From Phoenix dactylifera (lineage: Eukaryota; Streptophyta; Magnoliopsida; Arecales; Arecaceae): a DNA stretch of 64,000 bases. Location: contig NW_024068191.1 in the NCBI RefSeq assembly GCF_009389715.1, positions 124,001 through 188,000 on the forward strand, in the 5' to 3' direction. The notes under the pieces were generated by a model. That model did no database searches, was not told the DNA's origin, and saw only the letters and a list, made by a program, of their open reading frames with translations. Shown in pieces: positions 36,991-50,457 of this stretch (position 1 is its first letter; the number at the start of each line of letters is the position of its first letter). Position numbers and translations under genes: made by a program.

Positions 36991-38183
36991 ATGGAGAGTG
37001 GGAGGAAAGGGAAGGGCCTTCTCATGTATTTCCTGTTAATGGGGCTGGTTTCTCATGAAGTGGTCACACCCGTTGTGTGCAGGAGCCTCGAGAAGTTTGC
37101 TGACCAGAAGAACTACTACTCTCCTGATCCACATGCACCGAGCCATCCCAGACGTAAACTCTTCTTCCTTTCCTCTGATCCTCTATAGCTTTAGCTAACA
37201 GTGTAATAACACAGCATGGTTGACATTCTTACAGACTCACACAGGACTCCTTCTTGCGGAACACCGCCGCACGGCGGGACGCCGACGCCGACGCCGACGC
37301 CAACACCAACACCATCCCATGGAGGTGGTGGCCACTCCAATCCGCCATCTGGTGGTGGGTACTCCAATCCGCCATCTGCACCGATCGTCGACGCCCCTCC
37401 TTCCCCTCCCCTGGTTCCTATCGTCCCTCCAACTCCATTTACTCCGGTGAGCCCCACGCCTCCGGCGCCGCCGTTTATTCCGAATCCAAATATCCCGCCA
37501 TTCTTCACTGGCACATGCGAGTAAGTCGCCTGAACTTGGTCACAAGGCGCTTGGTACATTCTTCTGAATCTTTCACCTACGTTGAAATCACCACCCACCC
37601 CAAAAACTTAAGGCTAATAGGATGAGATAAATTTATTTATATATTTTATTTTTTTTTACACTTCTTCTCTAAGCCGAATTTTTTTTTAATAGATGAGCTC
37701 AATATGTAATTTCTTTTTTTAATAATGGGGTTAAACTTTAATACCATGTTGAAATTACCACTTATCCCAAAAACTTAAGCTAATAGTGTAAGATAGGTTT
37801 ATTTATATATTTTATAATTTTTTACTATCTAAGTCGTTACGTTACATGCATTCAGCTTCTGGAGGACGCACCCAGCAGCAATATGGGGCCTCTTTGGTTA
37901 CTGGGTCCCCGTCGGCCAATTCTTCGGGTTGCCATCTACTTCGATGTTTGGGAGGAACCTGAGCTTACCGGAGGCACTGGCGAACACTCGCAAGGATGGC
38001 TTCGGAGCTCTCCTCCGCGAAGGGACGGCTTCTCTTCTCAACTCCATGGTGAACCGGAGGTTTCCCCTGACGACGCAGCAAGTGACGGACGCTTTTGCCG
38101 CTGCTGCAGCGTCCAACAAGGCTGCTGCAGCCCAAGCCCAGCTCTTCAAGAAGGCTAATGAGGGCCATCTCAAGCACAATTAG
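36991..38183 (+). CDS. PDF1: PROTODERMAL FACTOR 1 (epidermal Pro-rich wall protein)
   Basis: Secreted, Pro-rich protein of the shoot epidermis (L1 layer), thought to act in the cell wall or cuticle. Three exons, 36,991-37,153, 37,235-37,520 and 37,856-38,183, join with GT-AG sites and correct phase to 258 aa. Residues 9-29 form a hydrophobic signal peptide. Residues 55-147 are Pro-rich and include a PT dipeptide run (70-81) and a GGGHSNPPSGGGYSNPPS repeat (85-102). The C-terminal 110 residues carry the conserved PDF1 domain: FWRTHPAAIWGLFGYW (151-166), NLSLPEALANTRKDGFG (184-200), REGTASLLNSMVN (204-216) and the Ala-rich SNKAAAAQAQLFKKANEG. C150 just before FW is also typical. The repeat region is shorter than in Arabidopsis. 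Intron 2 holds a tandem repeat. An L1 box lies 195 bp upstream. The gene looks intact. Confidence 0.93.
37570..37835. repeat. Two-unit direct repeat in PDF1 intron 2
   Basis: The text GTTGAAAT-ACCAC--A-CCCAAAAACTTAA-GCTAATAG followed by TTTATTTATATATTTTAT occurs near 37,580 and again near 37,748, about 170 bp apart. It resembles a repeat widely scattered in plant genomes. It fills most of the 335-bp intron and leaves the splice sites intact. Confidence 0.7.
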
Positions 38184-41040
38184 TAGCGCCTCCTGATATT
38201 TTCCTTCAATGGTGCATGCGTTTTCGCTGTAGTCTCGTGTAATGAGCTTGAGTAGTGTGTATGACTGATGATCTTCTTTGTGTGTGTTAATGTCTTGTGT
38301 CAAAGCTTCGTAATTTCAAATGTAGTGCGATGTTGTGGGGAGTGGAAATGGCATTAAAGATGAAACATGAGCATATGTTGCAGTGGACCGAACTCGGTTA
38401 ATGTTCGGATATCAGGCTTAGAACTAGTCCATGCAAATTTAGGCAGCTCAAATAAGGTGATGATGCCCCAACCCGCTGTTAGTACAAAGTTCAGAGTTAT
38501 GCCTTCAAGACCAGATCTGATTGCAATGAAGTGGCGTGAATTTTTCCCATAAAGCTATTTCGTTCGTTCAAGGTCCAACAGAGATTAACTCGAGGCCATT
38601 TCCATTCATTTCCAGCCCTAGTTGGTAGGTAGGAAACCATGAATGTAATCGGCGAAAGGAGACCACAATTGAATGTCAGTATCAACCATGCCGCATAAAA
38701 TAGACCTCTTAATAGAACCTCGCCAAATCATGGCAGTCTAACGTTGCCTCGGAAGTGCGGCCAGATCCAGTTCCTTGAGGAATGGACGGACTTCTTGCTG
38801 TGTAGTCTGCTCAAATCAGAACAATCAATGCGCCTTAATAGCACTTCACAGTGACAATTAATCGGATTCAAGTCAGCATTGTGCTGAACCAACCATCCCC
38901 TGCCCGGAAACATTTAAGGGATACAGCAGGCACAGAGAGAGCCTTCCGGCCAATCCTAAACAGGGCTCTAGTTGCCCCGGTTGATTTGGCTACACCAAGT
39001 TCTCGCTTGAATCAGTTGCATACGTATAACACTTGTTGGGAAAGGTATCAAAGGGGAAGCAGTGTACATGGATTTTAACCATTTGCATCTTTTCGTTCAT
39101 CATCTTATAAATTGTTCAAACAAAAAAAAGAAAAAGGGAGGAAACGATGCTCCAAGTTCACCTAGGTCTTTATGATTTTGTTGGAACCTATCTGATCTAA
39201 GCCTGAATTGAAAAACCAAGAGCTTGTTTGGTAATGTTTTCATTTTCTGTTCAAGAAGAAAATGAACCAACTTAGATATCATGTACGTTGAAAACTATTT
39301 GTTCTTCAAAATTTTTTGTAAAATAGATTTTGCTACTATGCCTTTTTTGTTGTTTTTAATAGAATGAACTAAACGACACAAACCATCAATTGATGAAAGA
39401 TATTATGAGAAAATAATAGGCTAATGTTGACAATCGATTTTCTATATTTATTTTTTATTTCTAATTTGGTCCAAATTCCACGTGAGCGATAACCTTCCAA
39501 AATTCAATCTTATTGCTAAAAATTCGATTTTTTTCGAGTGCTAGCCATGTACGAGATGTGCTTCAACGTCTTGATCAACGGTGCCATCCCCAATACCATC
39601 AACCTCCACTTGAATTGCCGCACCATTTTCATGAATCTCCACCACAATGGTTCACTATAAAAATATAAATATATATTTTTTGAGAAGATAAAATATAATT
39701 ATTTTTTATTTCTTTATCTTAAATAAAATAAAAGAAGAAGAAAAAGAAAAAGAAAGAAAGAAAAAATAAATAAATAAATAAAAGAAAGGATGAAAGAAGA
39801 TAAAAGAAGAAGAACAAAAAGAAAGAAAGGAACTATGGAAGGAGGGGCGAAGTAGGGATGGTGTCCACCCAAACATTTGACCGGAACCACTGCAAGAACG
39901 GGGATGGACCAGTAATATTGGATTTCCATTACGTGAGGCGGTGCGGCCGTGGTGCCTGGTTTGGCGTCAAGACCGTGTCCTTGCCGACGACTTGCAAGGT
40001 GTGCTTGATGTTTACCCTCCGTCTTTCCACGTTCCTTCCAATGTTAGAATGTCACATCAAGCCAACCGTTTTCGAAGGCAACCTAAAACGCGTATCTGCC
40101 ATGAACCTGTTTGAGTTTTTTCCACATACTAATCTGAGAGTACACTTCAAGCACTTTAGCTGACATCCAGAACACAACCTTACATCTGTTACATCAAATC
40201 AAATAATTTAATCTCCAATTTACAGGCAAATTACTTCATAATAGTTTTGTATCTTACCTTTCCGTGAAAAAAAAACTGTCATTTTTTTTTTTTGGCGTGT
40301 GGAGTGAATTGAAAGTTGGGCAGCAGTCCATGTTTCCAACCTGCTAGCGTTTGGTGTCTTGGTACCTCCGAACCAGAGCCGTTACTTTATCTTTATTAAT
40401 TAATTCGGCTACAAATCAACGTGCTTTCTAAGTTCCAATCCAAAGAAGAAAGCGATCTTAGTCTTAGAATGAGTGCAGCATCCTGCCATGTGCCATCGGT
40501 GGGCGTGTCCTTAAATACGGTCAGATCCTCTCCATCTAAGCCCACCATTTCCGGAGATTAGATGCGGCAAATCCAACCTTAACCTAGGATTTTCCCAAGC
40601 ATGAGCCACAAACCAAGGACCTCCTGCAATTGCGCCACCAAAATAGAAGGTATTCCTACTCACAAATCGTCAGACTAATTAAGCAAAGGAAGTTAATCCA
40701 GCGGTCTTCATTTCTTTTTTAAATAACCGGATTTATAACAGATCTCTTTTATTTATAAAATATTAAATTAATATTTTTTGAATAAACTATTTATTATTTT
40801 TTTTTGGTACAATAGTTGCTTATGTTAATCAAGCATGAATACAACCGAGTCAAGATACAACATATGGCATAAAGATGGGATATAATATTTAGTCCATATC
40901 TATTAAACCTTATGGTACTCGTTGTAACTTTGGACACGGAAGGTAGTCCATAAAACATAAAAAAGTCATTCTAGAATTGGATTAGATTAATAAAGTCTGA
41001 AATTATAAAATAGCTGATTAAGAAGAAAAAAAGGGGGGAT
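38184..41040. other. Spacer between PDF1 and RHM
   Basis: It starts with the PDF1 3' UTR (to about 38,340). A purine-rich low-complexity tract of AAAG, GAAGAA and AAAT units lies at 39,718-39,835. Interrupted frames at 39,540-39,660 and 39,858-40,163 hint at old coding relics that I could not assign. A T-run followed by GGTACA at about 40,799 resembles the tail-only insert at 6,610. Confidence 0.45.
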
Positions 41041-41352
41041 AAAAAAGAAAAACAAAAGGAGGAGAGACCCAAGGGAGAGAGACCGTTGAGAGCATCCCGT
41101 GTGGCCGTACATACACGTGTGGAAATTTCCGGCACCGCGTCGCCGAGCCTGCGCTTTAAATTCCTTCCCCTCTCTCCTCTTCCTCTCCTCAACCCCAACT
41201 AAGGAGAGGGAGGAAAGGGTCTGGTTCGCGCTCTCTCGGGACTCGATTCCGCAGCTACGCCTACGCCCTCTCGCCTCGGATTCACATCATTTATCGGCCC
41301 CTGTCCCCGGAGAAATCCTACCCGTCTTCTCCGGCCATCTCTTCTCGCACCC
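41041..41352 (+). promoter_or_regulatory. RHM core promoter and non-coding first exon
   Basis: C/T-rich sequence with TCTCTCCTCTTCCTCTCCTC-type tracts around 41,165-41,195 is typical of a plant 5' leader. The leader exon ends at 41,352 (GCACCC then GTAAGAG). A matching acceptor (TTTGCAG, exon from 42,290) gives a 937-bp 5'-UTR intron. Introns in this position often enhance expression. The transcription start is not determined. Confidence 0.65.
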
Positions 41353-42318
41353 GTAAGAGCTCCTTTCTCTCGGATTCATGCCCCATTTTTAGGTTTTCTT
41401 GACCTTATTTAGCAAATTAATTTTCAGATTAGATCTCATGTTGCCGTGATTCTTCTGCTGCTTTTGAGTCTTTTTGTTCTTAGATCTTCGGATAATTCGG
41501 TAGAAAATAGTAATTTTAACCTGGCTGCTTGGATTCTCGCCTCCATCTCCTTTAGATCCGGCGAGGGGAGGAGGAAAGAAAGGTTTTGTAGCGTTCGATC
41601 TCTTTTTGCGAGGTTTCTTGCTATATTTTCTTTGAAAGGGCTCTTTTTGTTTGAGGAGATGGGATCTTTGGCTTGAATTCGGTCAGATCTGATTGGTATG
41701 AATGGGAGGAACGAAATCTTTGTCCTAAAAAGGAAATAAGGAATCGGATCTGATCGCATTGCCTTCTATTTACTTACTGTGTAAAGAATGGAAGTCTGAC
41801 TGTTGTGTGGCAATGTTGTTTCCATGCTGCGCTCATGCTCTGAGAGTTTCCCCTAAGATTTCTCGATTAGATATTTGTGGTTGGTCAATCTAATCAGTGG
41901 GGTCTCATTTTTTTAATATTCCAGACGCATAATAAAAATTGGTACTTGCTCTTACTTAAGAAATTACAAGAAGACCAATTGAGGGTTGATCTGGACTCAA
42001 GTGCCCTCATTGCCTTCAATATTCTTAGTTCTATATTAAGATAAAAGATGAAGAAATTCCTTGCTAACTAAAGCATTCTTAGATCTATATGAAGATACTC
42101 TACAAGAACTGTTTAATTCCTGAAAAAAAGCATCCTGGGTTTGCTGGCTTATTCTTACCCATTTAACTATTTCATCATTCCTTATTATTAAAAGTTTTGC
42201 CTTTTCTTTGCTGCACTCTTGATATTGCTGATCCGCTTGCAAAACAAACAATTTCAATTTCGCTTTCTTTTTTTTCTTTTGGTTTGCAGTATTGATATAG
42301 GAAAAGGAAAGAGGACAG

Positions 42319-44445
42319 ATGGCATCATATGAGCCCAAGAACATCCTCATCACTGGGGCAGCTGGCTTCATTGCATCGCATGTCGCCAACCGCCTCATCC
42401 GAAACTACCCTGAGTACAAGATTGTGGTTCTCGACAAGCTCGACTACTGCTCGAACCTTAAAAACCTCAATCCATCCCGCTCCTCTCCCAATTTCAAGTT
42501 CGTCAAGGGTGACATTGGCAGTGTCGACCTCGTCAACTACCTCCTCATCACTGAGTCCATTGATACCATCATGCATTTTGCCGCCCAGACCCATGTCGAC
42601 AATTCCTTTGGCAACTCATTTGAGTTCACCAAGAATAATATCTATGGAACCCACGTTCTCCTTGAGGCTTGCAAGGTCACTGGTCAGATCAGGAGGTTTA
42701 TCCATGTTAGTACTGATGAGGTTTATGGAGAGACCGATGAGGATGCTGTGGTTGGAAATCATGAGGCATCTCAGCTCCTTCCAACAAATCCATATTCAGC
42801 GACAAAAGCTGGGGCGGAGATGCTTGTTATGGCTTATGGAAGGTCATATGGTCTGCCAGTGATAACTACCCGAGGAAACAATGTGTACGGGCCAAATCAA
42901 TTTCCAGAGAAGCTCATTCCAAAATTTATCCTTTTGGCTATGAGAGGGCTGCCACTTCCGATTCATGGTGATGGTTCTAATGTTCGAAGCTATCTATATT
43001 GCGAGGATGTTGCTGAGGCTTTTGAAGTTATTCTTCACAAAGGAGAGGTTGGGCATGTTTATAATATTGGGACGAAGAAAGAGAGGAGAGTGATTGATGT
43101 AGCAATGGATGTCTGTAAACTTTGCTCACTGGACCCAGATACAGTTATCAAGTTTGTAGAGAACAGGCCCTTCAATGACCAGAGGTACTTTTTGGATGAT
43201 CAGAAACTGAAGAACTTGGGTTGGTCAGAGCGGACCCCTTGGGAAGAAGGGCTGAAGAAGACAATGGAGTGGTACACAAGCAACCCTGGTTGGTGGGGGG
43301 ATGTGTCTGGTGCTCTTGTGCCTCATCCAAGGATGCTGATGATGCCTGGGATTGAAAGATATATTGATGGGTCCGAAGAGGTGAAGGGCATGGTTTCTCA
43401 GTTCACCAATAATCAGAGCAGGATGGTGGTTCCTGTTTCAAAGGGTATTAGTGGCTCTCCTCGGAAGCATTCTTTGAAGTTCTTGATATATGGCAGGACT
43501 GGATGGATTGGAGGCCTTCTAGGAAAGATTTGCGAGAAGCAAGGGATACCATTTGAGTATGGAAGAGGACGTCTCGAAGAGCGCTCTCAGCTCATTCTGG
43601 ATATTCAGAATGTGAAGCCAACTCATGTTTTCAATGCTGCTGGTGTGACTGGCAGACCAAATGTTGACTGGTGCGAATCTCACAAGACAGAGACAATTCG
43701 CACCAATGTTGTGGGCACTTTGACCCTAGCAGATGTTTGCAGGGAGCATGGCTTGTTATTGATGAATTATGCTACTGGGTGTATATTCGAGTATGATGCT
43801 GGACACCCTCAAGGATCGGGTATTGGATTCAAGGAGGAAGATAAACCAAACTTTACTGGCTCTTTCTATTCGAAGACTAAGGCAATGGTAACTTCTTGCT
43901 TTCTGTCAACGAAAATGTCTTTTTACCTACTCTATTATGAAAACTCTAGAACTTAAAAGCTGATATGTTCGTTATGTTGTTGCAAAATGCAGGTTGAGGA
44001 GCTTTTGAAAGAATATGAAAATGTCTGCACTCTTAGAGTTCGAATGCCAATATCTTCTGACCTCAGCAATCCTCGCAACTTCATTACAAAAATAACTCGT
44101 TACAGCAAAGTGGTGAACATTCCGAACAGCATGACAATCTTAGATGAGCTTCTTCCCATATCAGTTGAGATGGCCAAAAGAAATTGCAGGGGCATATGGA
44201 ACTTCACTAATCCTGGTGCTGTAAGCCATAATGAGATCCTGGAGATGTACAAAAAATATATGGATCCTAGTTTTGCATGGGTCAACTTTACTCTGGAAGA
44301 GCAGGCCAAAGTCATTGTTGCACCTCGAAGCAACAATGAGATGGACGCTTCAAAATTGAAGAGTGAGTTTCCCGAGTTGCTATCCATCAAGGAGTCTCTT
44401 ATCAAGTATGTTTTTGAACCCAACAGGAAGGTCCTTGCTGATTGA
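42319..44445 (+). CDS. RHM1: Trifunctional UDP-L-rhamnose synthase (RHM)
   Basis: Converts UDP-glucose to UDP-L-rhamnose in the cytosol (4,6-dehydratase, then 3,5-epimerase and 4-reductase) for pectin rhamnogalacturonan-I and flavonol glycosides. Exons 42,319-43,887 and 43,993-44,445 give 673 aa, the usual size (about 670). The N-terminal dehydratase (to about 335) has the NAD-binding GAAGFIA (13-19), STDEVYGE with T132/D133/E134 and the catalytic Y159-SATK163. The C-terminal NRS/ER-like domain (from about 385) has GRTGWIGG (392-399) and Y517-SKTK521. All key residues are present. The linker at 360-383 carries the variable VSQF--NQSRMVVPVSK stretch. The first 300 bp of coding sequence are GC3-rich and the rest is not, a gradient common in grasses and other monocots. 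The member number (RHM1/2/3) cannot be fixed from sequence alone. Confidence 0.96.
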
Positions 44446-44655
44446 GAAGCTAGTTGAAGCTCTCAGTTACTCTAGATTTCATGATCAGAAATTAGGACCT
44501 TAATCTTCATCCCTTGGTTGGCAGCTGCAGCCACCATATGATAGTATGATTATCATCCTAAGTTCTTGTAGGTTGTAGCAAAATTCTTGTTTCACTTTCG
44601 GTTCCCAGCTATGGCTTGTTTATGATGAGGTGAATATTTTGTCATCTAAATTTGG

Positions 44656-44792
44656 ATTGTTTAAGACATACATTCCGTTAACGAATCCTCCTATTAAATT
44701 CTCCTAATTTAGCTGCCATATAATTTATTAGATTCTCCTTGTGAAGCCTGTTATTGTTTAAGACATACATTCCGTTAATGAATCCTCCTATT
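44656..44792. repeat. Direct 40-bp repeat downstream of RHM
   Basis: ATTGTTTAAGACATACATTC and 20 further bases occur at 44,656-44,695 and 44,753-44,792 with a single difference. The 97-bp period and near identity indicate a recent local tandem duplication at or just beyond the RHM 3' UTR. Confidence 0.85.
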
Positions 44793-47700
44793 GGTTTAAG
44801 ATTCAAATGTCGTAGATGTTGCAAAGATTCTTCTGTTGCATGTACAATCTATTATGGGTTGCATCTATCCTTTAAAGTACCTTCTTATATGGGAAAAAGT
44901 AGGTTCAAATATATGGATAGGTAGATTAAGTATGATATTAATGGGCTGGGGGTGGGTATTATATTTTACTAATATTGTCCGTATGGTGAGTGACCCTGTT
45001 GAATGGAGGTCATCTTGTGTCGATAGGACGTTGTACTTAATGGGCGACCAGCCAAGTTTGATGTATTTAGAAAGAACTTGAACTTTCCAAGAGATACCTA
45101 GGAGGGATTTTAGGGTGGGATGACTAAAGAATATTAAATTTCATAAAACATTTTGGGATAGGTCTTCTTATTTATTTATTCTACTCTGGGTTTGCTCATA
45201 CTTCATGAAAAAATGCCTTTGTTGGAAAATTTTCAGACTAGGTTTACCATAGAATAAGAAAGTGTAATTTATGGTTGCGGATAGTGTAGTTTAAGGGATG
45301 GTTAATTCAAGTTTTGATTAAGCATGAATACCTCGTAGTGCAAATTATTGTTATGTTTTGCTTTCTCTTAATATGTTGTTGTTTCTGAGGTTTAATGTTT
45401 AATCTGTTCGCAAATACTCCGACCAAATGCTATATTTAAGTAGCTCTTGAGCCGTCTATAGATTCTTATAAATGACCATTCCTAGATGACGTTAAATTGT
45501 ACTAAAGTTAGTAAATTTCATGTCCTATGCTACTAGTGGTTAGCTTAGGGATGATTGAGGGTGCATTTTGATGTACTACATTGAGTCGTATTTCATAACT
45601 TCACATTATGCTTTTTAAGACTGGGTAATTATTTATGGAACAAAAAATTAAATCCCTGGAATAACGGAACAGGAAATTCTACTTTGAAACAAAAAGAATT
45701 CCAAAATTTTTGTTTTTCTTTCCTTGTCATGTCAAATTTTTCCAATTTTGTGTCTTTTGTATATGTCAAAGTGGACAAGTCCTAAAATATTGAACTTTCA
45801 AAATTCTACGAATTTTAAGCTAGGACAGGATAAGATCATGATTTTGAAACCAAAACCTCCAAATGCAACTGTTATGCATTATAGCCATAGAAACTTTCAC
45901 TCCCTATCTCTTAACAATATATATATGTATATGTATATAAGGAAATAGTGGGATGTTGGTTCGGTTGGCCACTTCTGCAGACTAGCCCAGGACTGTCGAT
46001 CTGTTTAAGAATCATTGCTTTCTTTGAAAAAAAAATAAATAATTACAGACATGCTTCTTCCTCATTGTGCCAGATCATTGATTTTTCATAAACATTTTTA
46101 ACATTTGCAGATTTGACAAAGATTTGAAATAGGTTTATTGGATCATGATTTTAGAAATAATAGATTGCTTGTCATCAGTAATTTCATAGAACTGGAAAGT
46201 ATTTCATCCAGACATTTAGAAGATCAATTTGCCACTCATCGATGCATGTTCCGCTAAGGTTGAATTAGATAAGAAAACTTGGGAAGTAATACTCATTCAC
46301 GCAGGGTAGTCTAACTTGAACATGCCAAAATTAAAGGCCAACTTGGTAAGTGAGACAGCTTTAGTGTCTCATAGGCTGACTGCTCTGTTAACTACACCTA
46401 CAGAGCTACAGAACGCTCCGGGGGTGATGATTTTTTGCCTTTGGAGTGTAAGAGAATGAACACAGGAGGGCTGCAATGTAGCATCGATTATTATTTGCAT
46501 GGTTATAACTGGCCATTGATGTAACTTACTGGTTGATGGGGGATCAACATACCCATTTCATATTATGCTCTGTTGCTTTTTTAACATTCAATTACAGTGA
46601 CTATGGGAAACTATGTTGATGCATGGAAGCTTGATAACTGTGTCAAGCTTAAACATAGTATCTAACATTGCAACAGTGATGACAAGTTTGCAAACTGGAG
46701 TGACGACTGCTGATTATTTTGATGGCTGAATCATCTTAGAGTAGTTGTTCTAATCAGTTACTTCGATCTTTCACATATTGTGGTAACAAAAGTTGTTCTT
46801 GCTTTAGAGCAACGTATTCAGTTTATGCAATTACAATGTCACTTCTGACAATTTAAACATGAAGCTCTACTACACTGAAGGTCAGTTTAAAGTCGATAGA
46901 CAATACTAGTATGGCCTGCAAAAGAACCATAGTGTTCGGCCAATTAAAATGAGACTGACAGAATGTTCACTTTGAAATCACACTCTAAAAAAGATTTCAC
47001 TTGGAATACTCAACTAAGTATTGCAATATTTATGGTGTTTAGGTCATGCCAAATAGCAAGGTGGATGATAAGGGTAGCATACGTTACCATCATTTTGTGA
47101 TATATCATAGCTATAGAGAATCATCTGGTGGCTATAGAGAAGCAACCTAGATTGCGTTCAAATATCCAAAGATTTGGTATTGAATTTGAATGTCCAACAT
47201 ACATTTGAGATTAATGTTTTATTCTGAAATTTTGGGCATTTTTGAGCTGCAACTTATTGATTTTATGTGAAGGGCCCCTGCTTATCATCCTTTTTAGCTA
47301 GTCTGTAATGTGGGAGAATTCTTTGAAAAAATATGATTTCTGGGACTCGCCTCATAGGCATTCGTATGCTAGTCTGAAGCAAAAACACCTGTGTCGCAGT
47401 TGTTGATGGGACTAAACTGGAATAGCTTTTCGTATGCTTGATACTGTTTTATTGCACTATGCCTATATACTCCAAGTTGGTAATATATTTAATCGAAACC
47501 TTAATATTGTTGTCCAGATTTTGTTCTTGTGATTTACTTTTAAATAGCATATTTGTTGTTGTTTTGAAAAAGAAGGGTGATTGCATGGGCCCCTTCTAGT
47601 CAGCTCTAATCGAACATTGGCATTTATTCTACCTTCAGTAGAAGGTTAAAATTATTCTCAATTAACTCAGGGATAGCTCTTTGCTCTTTGAGCATGCCCC

Positions 47701-48008
47701 ACAAAACCATGGTACAACTCTGGAAGCTTTAAAGAGTTTTAGAATTACAATTTTATCTAGAATTAAATTGTGGTTTCCATCTCAGATAAAAGGTTTAATC
47801 TATTTTCCTCCCATATACCTTTTAAATGGATTTTCAAGAGAACTTGTAGAAGTGGGCGTTTTATTCAGTCCTTCCATACTCGTTTATTTTTGTCCGTTAG
47901 CCACCGTCAGCATAAAAAGCGAATTCCAGAAACCTTTTGTAAGTCTAGAAAAGATCTAGAGGTTACATCTGATTGATTTGATTACTTGTTCCCTCCATCC
48001 TTATATAG
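44793..48008. other. Gene-free spacer
   Basis: Mostly unique AT-rich DNA. Short frames at 44,836 and 45,724 look non-coding. No RNA gene or structured repeat seen. Confidence 0.5.
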
Positions 48009-48686
48009 CGTTTGGGTTAGGGTGGAGAGATAGATTTGAAAGGATGGAAGGTCTTTGTCCATCATTTAGCCCAAAAAAATTTTAAAAATAATAAATAAAA
48101 AAATCCATCCTAATCCAATAATTTATATATTTTTTAATTAAAAGTATGCAAAGATGGGCGGAGCAAGAATAAGTTCCTACATTGATAAAATTATATCTTA
48201 TTTATTTTTTTACAAAACTCTAACATTTTTTTTATTTTTTATTAATATTTACTATTTTTAAGTTAACTATTTATAAAATTATTTAACTATTTAAATTAAA
48301 TTATAAATTAATTAAATATTTATATAATTAATATATAAATAAATTAAAGCATATATAATTAATTTATAAAAATATTTATTAAATTAAATTAAATTAAAAT
48401 GAAATATATATATATATATATATATATATAATGTTTTATATAATTACTAATTATAAATATTATAAGCTTATATATTATAAAGTAGGTATAGATAATTGTT
48501 ATACATTGATACTAATAATATATTTTTACCAAAAGTAGTTTAGTAAAAATGCTTTTCCTCATTCTTTTTGTACCAAATAGATGAAAAAATTATTCTCATC
48601 CATTTTTTCATATTTCACCAAATACATGAGAGGATTGATAAGAGATCCAACTATTCTTTTTCTCAACCATCCTTCGTATCAAACAA
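48009..48686. mobile_element. Probable AT-rich MITE
   Basis: The left boundary text GCGTTTGGGTTAGGGTGGA and the reverse complement of the right, TTTGTTTGATACGAAGGATGG, are loosely inverted, in the style of plant GTTTGG-type MITEs. The core is TTTATAAAT-rich with a short (TA)n at 48,404-48,430. Family uncertain. Confidence 0.35.
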
Positions 48687-50457
48687 AAAATTAAAATAAA
48701 TAATATATTTAATTTTAAAGATATTGCTTAACAATTGGGCCGGTAGCTTGTGCTCAAGGACGAGGTTTCATATAATTTTGATGGATGTGATATGATCATT
48801 GTAATATCCAAATGATGAATATTTGTTGTTGTGTCGCATGTGTTTGCGATTATTTAGACCGTAATAGGACAATTTCGTAAGTTCACTGTGCTCATGGATC
48901 CAATCAACTTGGAAATTCTTAGAAACCAAAATTCCTGGTTACATTTTGCTGAGATATCTCAAATGATTAGGAATTGACAAGAGTATCACAAAAGCCAAAA
49001 TGAGATGGCTCATCTTCAAGCGGCAGTACTGACATTTCATTCAGGAGTGATGGCTTGAAAGACTGAAAAGAGTCCCATCCAGTAGATCTAAAGGTATTAC
49101 ATTTAATTTATGGGATGAGAGTGCAAACCCAATTGGATTAGCTCCATTCATGACTGAAATGCTTCTTCCCGCAGTAGTTTCAAATTTGTAAAAGACAAGA
49201 TAAAACTGTGTTCTAAATGGTGAAGACCCCTCTTTCTCCCTCTCATATCACAAGCACGCCAATCTTTCCTAGCTGGCCTCCACTGACATCACCTACTCTT
49301 CACAAAGAGCACATCGCCATGAAGCTGACAGGCTTGAAGCCACCTCAAAGGATCCATGGCTTTATTCTTGACATGTGATGCGGTAGGTAAACATTTTATT
49401 TAAAAACTAGGAGTAGGACCCTCGTTAGAGCAATGCCTTCTGGTTATTAATGACAATGTAGTTAATATTGTGTTTATTGACTAGGGAGCAACCTCGAAGT
49501 ATGTCTTTTTGCTAATTAAGAGCTGGTCCCAAGTCGGTCACATACACATGGTATGCTAACTAAAAGGATGAGAGAAATAATCAAATTGATTTCACTCAAA
49601 CAATGAAAAAGTTGAAAAAAGTATAATTTACAAGATGACTATTGTTATTTTCTTTACATTCCAACTCTTGTTACGTAAAGAAAGTTAAGTTTTCTAAACT
49701 AATTCTGAGATCTTACACCATATTGCTCATGTAAAAGATCTTTATTATGTGACTATAAGACTAGGTAGGCAGCCCATAAGGAGAAATTTTATTTAGAATC
49801 CACATATTAAGCAACAAAATGTCTCTTAGGTTTTGTAAATATTTCACGCATGTACTGCTTGAAGGGCGTACGGGAGTTCAAATATTCTGTTTTTTTTTTC
49901 TTGCTATTTTATTAAAGGGATCAATGTACAAGTATGAAATTTATTTCAATATCTTGATAGTGAGCAATAAGTGCTATTATTTACTGATTTTATTGGGTGT
50001 GTCCGTATCCATATTGTATGACTCGCCCGTTTTAGTAAAAAAAAAAAAAAAGCGCAACAAGCCATATTTGGCATATTGTAACGGGTTGATGTGCTGGCTG
50101 GCTCTCAATGATAAAACTGGAAATCAAAAGGCAGTTAATTTGCAAGAACAACTTTATATAAACAGATTAGATCTTTAGTAATTATATTTTGAGGTGAAGG
50201 GCAACATGTTAGGGTATCAGCCGTTTCATTGGTAGAATTGGAGATTAGAGAATGCCAACACTATTTTTCAAGGTATTTTTGAGGGGTTAACCATTGCTCC
50301 AAATCTAATGCACAATGTATTGCTTTTCCTCCATTGTGTTTTATCTTTCCTTTAGCATACATCACTGTCAATGCTTCTATGAATATGATAGAAAACACTA
50401 AGAAGGCTGTCCTTTAATTAAGAGGATAGGCAACTAGCATATACATTGTCTACCACG
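48687..50457. other. Gene-free spacer
   Basis: No gene supported. A 119-codon frame at 49,819-50,178 is AT-rich and unlike known proteins. Confidence 0.5.

Noticed and set aside
39540-40163. Frames faintly like S1 self-incompatibility or PPR fragments (FNVLINGAIPNTINLH)
   Set aside because: Similarity is a few residues only, and the frame stops quickly. Not enough to name a family.
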